Shown here piece by piece: positions 60,079-64,000 of a stretch of 64,000 bases of DNA. A program made the position numbers and the translations under genes. The stretch is from Pseudo-nitzschia pungens (lineage: Eukaryota > Bacillariophyta > Bacillariophyceae > Bacillariales > Bacillariaceae), in NCBI GenBank assembly GCA_037355855.1, contig CM074767.1:2728001-2792000 (forward strand). The letters run 5' to 3'. The notes below the pieces were generated by a model. That model was not told where the DNA came from. It saw nothing but the letters and a program-made list of their open reading frames with translations, and did no database searches. How positions within the stretch are numbered: the first letter of the stretch is position 1; every line of letters starts with the position of its first letter.

Positions 60079-61125
60079 TCATGGAAGCCATACAAGCTCA
60101 CCATCTATGCTCCTTTCGGTTCGGCCGCCAAAGTCCGAGTGATATGCTTCCATTGCTGCCTTCATGTGGGCTTGGAAAGACTCGTTGCTGCCTGAAAGGT
60201 CATGAGTTTGAGTGTGGAAGGTCTCAGCAGTGGTGGAGTTGGAGCCATGGACTTTGTTGTTGCCGGGCCCCTTGTAGTTCTTGGAGTACTTGTTCTTCGG
60301 ACATTCGGACCAGTCATGGTTGTGTCCTTGGATCCGACAGGGATTAGATTTCTTCTTGCTCTTTGGATTGTTCTTCTGGTTGCCAGAGCGCTTCCTGTTA
60401 TTGTTGTTGTTTGAACTATTAGAATTGTTGGAACGTCTTCCATTATTCTTGTTCTTTTGTTTGCTGAGTCGGTCGAGACTGCTCATGTGGTCGACAATGA
60501 ACTGGGCAGTGGTGTGCTGAGTGACCCCTTGGTGGATGCGTACATAGTCTTCGATCCAGGAGTTTGGATAACTGTGTAGGAGAATGGTGACTTGCTGGAG
60601 ATGGTCCAGGTTGGTTACATATCCATGTAATTTTGCTGTATATTTCATGAGCGTAAGGAGTCGATCGTTGTAGTCTTTGCAAGTGGATTCTACTTTCTTC
60701 TTGCATGCCGGGCTGCGGAGATATATGTGCATGAGATCTCTGGCATCTTCTGCATTGCAGTAGTATTTGATAAAGGCTGCAAAAGCTGAATTGAATCCTT
60801 GTCTCGTAAGTGGATACAGTCTCTGTCCGTTCGGTCGGGTGCTCCGTGTGAGGGCTCTCCATTCGGTTTGGGCTTTGACACATAAGCAGCGTCCGAAGTA
60901 GCGGATAAGCGCTGAGTCTTGTACACCTAGATCTTCTGCTGCGTTCAGGAAAGCCTCCTCGGTGTGAAGCAACTCTTCTAGACCTCCTTTGTCTGTGAAG
61001 AGGGGGATTTTGACGCTGTCGGAATGGTCGGCATTGTCGTAGACCGAGAGCGTGATTAGTTTCGGCTTGGAGCTGTCGAAGGAGCTCTTGTAGGAGACAG
61101 GTGGTTCTCTGTAGATGCCTGCCAT
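60079..61125 (-). CDS. Gag of element E, intact
   Basis: 348 residues starting MAGIYREPPVSYKSSFDSSK. The capsid part shares GGLEELLHTEEAFLNAAEDL, RYFGRCLCVKAQTEWRAL and DARDLMHIYLRSPACKKK with A-D. A basic Asn/Arg/Lys stretch follows, then NPCRIQGHNHDWSECPKNK, the CHHC knuckle, and the tail SDFGGRTERSIDGELVW. As in D, the pre-knuckle stretch is basic, whereas in A-C it is acidic. It is the only intact Gag of the pol-bearing subtype in this window. Confidence 0.92.
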   Translation of the reverse strand: MAGIYREPPVSYKSSFDSSKPKLITLSVYDNADHSDSVKIPLFTDKGGLEELLHTEEAFLNAAEDLGVQDSALIRYFGRCLCVKAQTEWRALTRSTRPNGQRLYPLTRQGFNSAFAAFIKYYCNAEDARDLMHIYLRSPACKKKVESTCKDYNDRLLTLMKYTAKLHGYVTNLDHLQQVTILLHSYPNSWIEDYVRIHQGVTQHTTAQFIVDHMSSLDRLSKQKNKNNGRRSNNSNSSNNNNNRKRSGNQKNNPKSKKKSNPCRIQGHNHDWSECPKNKYSKNYKGPGNNKVHGSNSTTAETFHTQTHDLSGSNESFQAHMKAAMEAYHSDFGGRTERSIDGELVWLP

Positions 61126-61233
61126 GTTGCTTGTTGGAGATACAACGTCCCCCTGTTGTTGAGGTTAAGGGAGGTTTGGTCGATTCTTTTGAATTCAGTA
61201 CTGATTTCTACTGTTTCTACTGTAAAGCACAAA

Positions 61234-61245
61234 CAGTAATTACTG
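61234..61245. promoter_or_regulatory. palindrome CAGTAATTACTG at PBS position of element E
   Basis: Touches the inner edge of the E 5' LTR, identical to the A and B sites although the E LTR is otherwise quite diverged. Confidence 0.7.
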
Positions 61246-61540
61246 TGTTACGGTCTAGAGTAGAAATATCGGAGTGGTATGAAAATTGTGAATGTTTAGA
61301 TACTTTACGAAATATTGTTATGCGAGTTGAACATAAAAATTGAGGTCGCGAGCATAGTCACATTTTGGCATGCTCTTGCCATAAATGTTGATTCATTGTT
61401 GGTTCCCACGATTAGGCATATATCACCTTCTGGGACTCAACCGAAACGTATTCATGATTGGATATATAATAATGTTCGATTCCCATATGGGATTCGGTTA
61501 ATTATTCAATCGTGACTGCTAGCAACGCTAGCCCGTCACA
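61246..61540 (-). repeat. 5' LTR of element E
   Basis: 295 bp, begins TGTTACGGTCTAGAGTAGAA and ends GCTAGCCCGTCACA. It shares its ends and some words (TAGAGTAGAA, GGAGTGGTA, TACTTTACGA) with the LTRs of A-C, but the middle differs. No second LTR is present, so the right border rests on the end motif and on the LINE RT that resumes at 61541. Confidence 0.75.
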
Positions 61541-63285
61541 GACAGAAGAACTTCACACACATGGGCAGGAACCCCAAAGCTCTGGAGAGTGAGACCTGCA
61601 ATCGGATGAGAGATCCTATCATAACAGCCCTTGGCATCATTCATAGCAACAGCACCAGATCTGCGCTTCTGCCGCAACACATCACATATGAGCTTCTTGT
61701 TCAGGCAGGTGTTGATGGCCTTGTGGTGTTTCCTGCTTCCATGTTGATCAACAGCCACGGCATTGGCAAGTTCAGCGTAGGCAAGAATGCGTCTGCCAAT
61801 CATTTTGTTGTTGATTTGGAACTCAGGAGACATCAACTGGATGAGCCTCATCTTATCCACTCTATATTCACCAGGTTTCTTGAAGATCTCAACATCAGTG
61901 ATAACCTGCCAAGCAGAAGGAGAAAAGCCAACAATCAATGGGACAGATCTCAGGAGAGTGTCAAACTTGTTCAACTGGGGATCAAGGGCAAAAGCCTTGT
62001 GGTGGGAAAAACTCAAACAAGAAGGTTCACTTGCTGTGCGTTCCCTCTGGCGTTTCCAGGCAGCAGCATTGTCAGCTGGACACACTGAATAGTCAAAGGG
62101 GGGCAAACTCAGAATAGAGTCAGGGACTTTGAGACAAGAAAGAAATTCAGACAGGTATTTGTCAGTGGCAGGAGGAGGATTATATGTGCCATCAAGAACT
62201 TGAGCAGAAGCATGGGCTGTGCCTAGGTATCCAAAATCTTGAATGAAGGAGGGAGTCATGGAGGGAGTGCCAAGACACTGCTGTTGACGCCGGACATTGG
62301 ATTCAGCCATAGCTGGAACCATAGTAGACTGAGACTCCAAGACCTGTTCAACACCATCATGGCCAACTGCAATAGCTCGCAAGACAGCTGACTTGTTGAC
62401 ACGTCCCCGAATAGACCAAGCAGCGAGGCCAAGCTCTCGTTGAAGCCGTTCCCTGCGCATCCGGGCACGAATCTGGGAAGCATGCTGGTTGTGAGGCTTG
62501 CCTTCAGCAAGAAGTGCATCCACCAGGCCTTGATTGAAGGAGTCTCTCCATGAGGGGGCCAATTTCTTCACTGCCCGGTATTGCTTGTAAGCTTGTTTCA
62601 GATGGAGGAGAGCACTGGAAAGATCACTATGTTCTCCTTTGTAGAGAGAAAGCTTGCAGGCCAACCGTTTCAAAACAGTATGACTGGTGGACACACCCTG
62701 TCTCAACTTAACAACACGCCTCCAAAAGTCAATGGTATCACGATAGACTTGCAGCTTTGGTGACCATGGAACCAAACCAGCTCTAGTGTGGCAGAGGTTT
62801 TGTTCAACAGAGAGCCTGAGAGAGGTGGAGGTTTCATGGAGTACTTCATATGTGGTGATGAGATCAGTGCGCACAGAAAGATCCCCAGACTGAAACTGAG
62901 CCAGTAGGTGCTCCAGCTTAGCTTGGAGAGAGAACACTCCAGCCTTGAGAAAGCTGTGCCTGACACGCTTGAAATACCGTTGGCGCAGATGAGGGTGAGA
63001 GGACTGGAGTTTGGAATGAGAGAAGCTCACAGGAGGCGGCAGATGTTTGCCCATGAGGCTGCAATTACAGACTTCAATCCAAAGCATTCTGTGGTCAGAT
63101 TCCATACCATAGGCACCACCAAAGGGACAATACCCAGCCCTGAGAACATCAACATTCTCAGAGACCCAAATGACATCAATTGGTGTTCTGGTAGTGTTGC
63201 GGTTGTGAGTGGCAGGAGGAGAAGACGTACTATGAAGTGTAAGGATGGCCTCTCTGAAACCAAGAGCCTCGAGCTCAAAAGACAA
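61541..63285 (-). pseudogene. LINE F: end of endonuclease, linker and RT N-terminal part
   Basis: Begins (63285) with SFELEALGFREAILTLHSTS, TRTPIDVIWVSENVDVLRAG and YGMESDHRMLWIEV, the last part of an APE-like endonuclease with its catalytic SDH. A long linker follows, then the RT fingers: QVITDVEIFKKPGEYRVDKM, RLIQLMSPEFQINNKMIGRR, NAVAVDQHGSRKHHKAINTC and AVAMNDAKGCYDRISHPIAG (first palm Asp). It stops at LLSV where element E begins. The endonuclease nicks the target; RT copies RNA from there. Joining to the upstream endonuclease frame needs a shift. Confidence 0.85.
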
Positions 63286-63875
63286 GGATCAGCCCCATGG
63301 GCAATCTTGTGGGAACTGAACAGTTGATCAATGGAAAACCCTGTGCCACCAGGCTGAAGCCATGAACAGTCAGAAGCTTCATGCTTGTTGTTGGCAAGAT
63401 AGGAAAAACTGGAGGGACAGACATTCTTCATGCGCCAATTGAAAAGATCACAGGGCAGGAGTTTGGATTCATTCAAACAATGTTCAGCAAAAAGAGCCAC
63501 ACTGGCATTGCTCTTGACAAATTGACGGGAGTTGTGCTTGGACCTGGACATAAAGGCAGCTCTGCGCTGTGGTCCAATGTTTTGGAAAGTGATGATGGTG
63601 GAGTTATAGGATGGAGCTTGAGGAAAGGAATGACCAAAACTGTCAGAATCCTTAGCAGCAAGAGAGTCTCCATGAAGAGTTAATTGGACAAAATGAGAGA
63701 CAGGGGAAGAGGCGGAGGGGGAAAAGGGAGAAACTGGAGAAGCATTGATGGGATTTGGATTGGAAGGCATCCCATCACACCTCATACCAGAAGAGCTAAC
63801 CATGATCAGAAGGAAACCGAGTCTGTCGCACGGAAGGAAGAGTTGCCGGAGCTGATTTGGTGGAGACATTGGCAT
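63027..63875 (-). pseudogene. LINE F: endonuclease N-terminal part, frameshifted
   Basis: The frame includes NSTIITFQNIGPQRRAAFMS (with the Asn of the APE active site region), ASVALFAEHCLNESKLLP (catalytic Glu) and PGGTGFSIDQLFSSHKIAHG. After residue about 195 the homologous reading moves to the frame starting 63285, and the usual middle part of the endonuclease (roughly 100 or more residues) is missing, so a deletion occurred near 63285. Upstream of 63875, a different frame reaches the window edge (DASTAVPAAGGKEDAASALR), probably ORF1 or the 5' end of ORF2. Confidence 0.78.
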
Positions 63876-64000
63876 GGCTCAAATCACTGACACTAGCATC
63901 ATGACTGGAAGAGAATGCAATTGCAGCAACTCCAAGCCTCAATGCAGAGGCTGCATCTTCCTTACCACCGGCAGCAGGAACTGCAGTTGAGGCATCAGGA

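Larger units (their letters stand above)
58756..61540 (-). mobile_element. gypsy element E, 5' LTR-gag-protease-RT, 3' truncated
   Basis: Minus strand: 5' LTR (61540-61246), palindrome CAGTAATTACTG (61234-61245), Gag (61125-60079), protease and RT start (59835-58756). The pol stops after FIVPKKDN at the joint with the LINE fragment, so RT palm, RNase H, integrase and 3' LTR are gone. With D it represents the pol-bearing relatives of A-C. Confidence 0.87.
55240..64000 (-). mobile_element. LINE (non-LTR retrotransposon) F, coding but broken
   Basis: The 3' end is the TAATAATAATAATA tail (55238-55252), next to the conserved hairpin. Going 5' on the minus strand: RNase H and zinc knuckle (57179-55542), RT C-terminal part (58539-57204), then an inserted block (58535-61540), RT N-terminal part and endonuclease end (61541-63285), and endonuclease N-terminal part (63875-63027). 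The 5' end lies beyond the window. Endonuclease-RT-RNase H-CCHC is the layout of I-like LINEs. The RT palm with its catalytic Asp pair and part of the endonuclease are missing, so the copy is dead. Confidence 0.88.

Overview
Kind of sequence. This is nuclear eukaryotic DNA, most likely from a diatom. Host genes are spaced out, carry few short GT-AG introns, and include an Lsi2-like (ArsB/NhaD superfamily) transporter of the type diatoms use for silicon efflux. The retroelements (copia polyproteins with a chromodomain-like tail, gypsy Gags with a CHHC knuckle, LINEs with a C-terminal RNase H) look like those I associate with diatoms and related stramenopiles. The species cannot be fixed from the sequence, and pennate versus centric is not decidable. 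No tRNA, rRNA, CRISPR array or bacterial-type operon was seen. Host genes: seven confident genes occupy roughly a fifth of the window. They are SmF (9578-9868, -), a three-exon TPR protein (26530-27433, +), a TBC-TLDc protein (28465-30291, -), serine palmitoyltransferase LCB2 (40515-42645, +), an Lsi2-like transporter (42955-44871, -), TRAPPC13 (50070-51554, +) and a membrane sulfotransferase (52057-53409, -). They do not form a pathway; they are housekeeping or transport genes separated by transposon nests and by intergenic DNA rich in GTAC/GTAAGGTTAC-type words. Mobile DNA, left to right. 1394-8820 is a copia-type gag split by a young, almost intact Ty3/gypsy element (1456-7268; LTRs of 190/191 bp; 5-bp duplication GCTGC). 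11565-16515 is a graveyard: a Tc1/mariner-type transposase cut by a LINE 5' region, a decayed copia integrase, and a LINE RNase H tail. 16755-21953 is a gag-only LTR element (A) with identical 359-bp LTRs, whose gag is broken by an internally deleted LINE (17946-19920; 17-bp duplication; ATT-repeat tail). 22981-26023 is a PIF/Harbinger element with Myb-like gene, transposase, 19-bp perfect inverted repeats and ATT duplication. 31667-39507 is a nest in which an autonomous gypsy (D) is invaded by gag-only elements C and B, a TA-target MITE, and a fragment of another inverted-repeat element. 46992-48634 is a fold-back element built around 12-bp minisatellites. 48710-49216 is the second copy of the TA-MITE. 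53949-54612 is another terminal-inverted-repeat element. 55240-64000 is a large LINE (endonuclease-RT-RNase H-zinc knuckle) on the minus strand, broken by gypsy element E. How the parts relate: five Gag copies (A-E) are one family. Elements A and B have a full gag and intact LTRs but no pol; D and E have gag plus protease-RT, so A and B probably depend on D/E-type enzymes. The internally deleted LINE shares its 3' end with the coding LINE, so it was probably mobilised by it. The least expected observation is a perfect palindrome abutting the 5' LTR, where the primer-binding site should be, in two unrelated LTR families.
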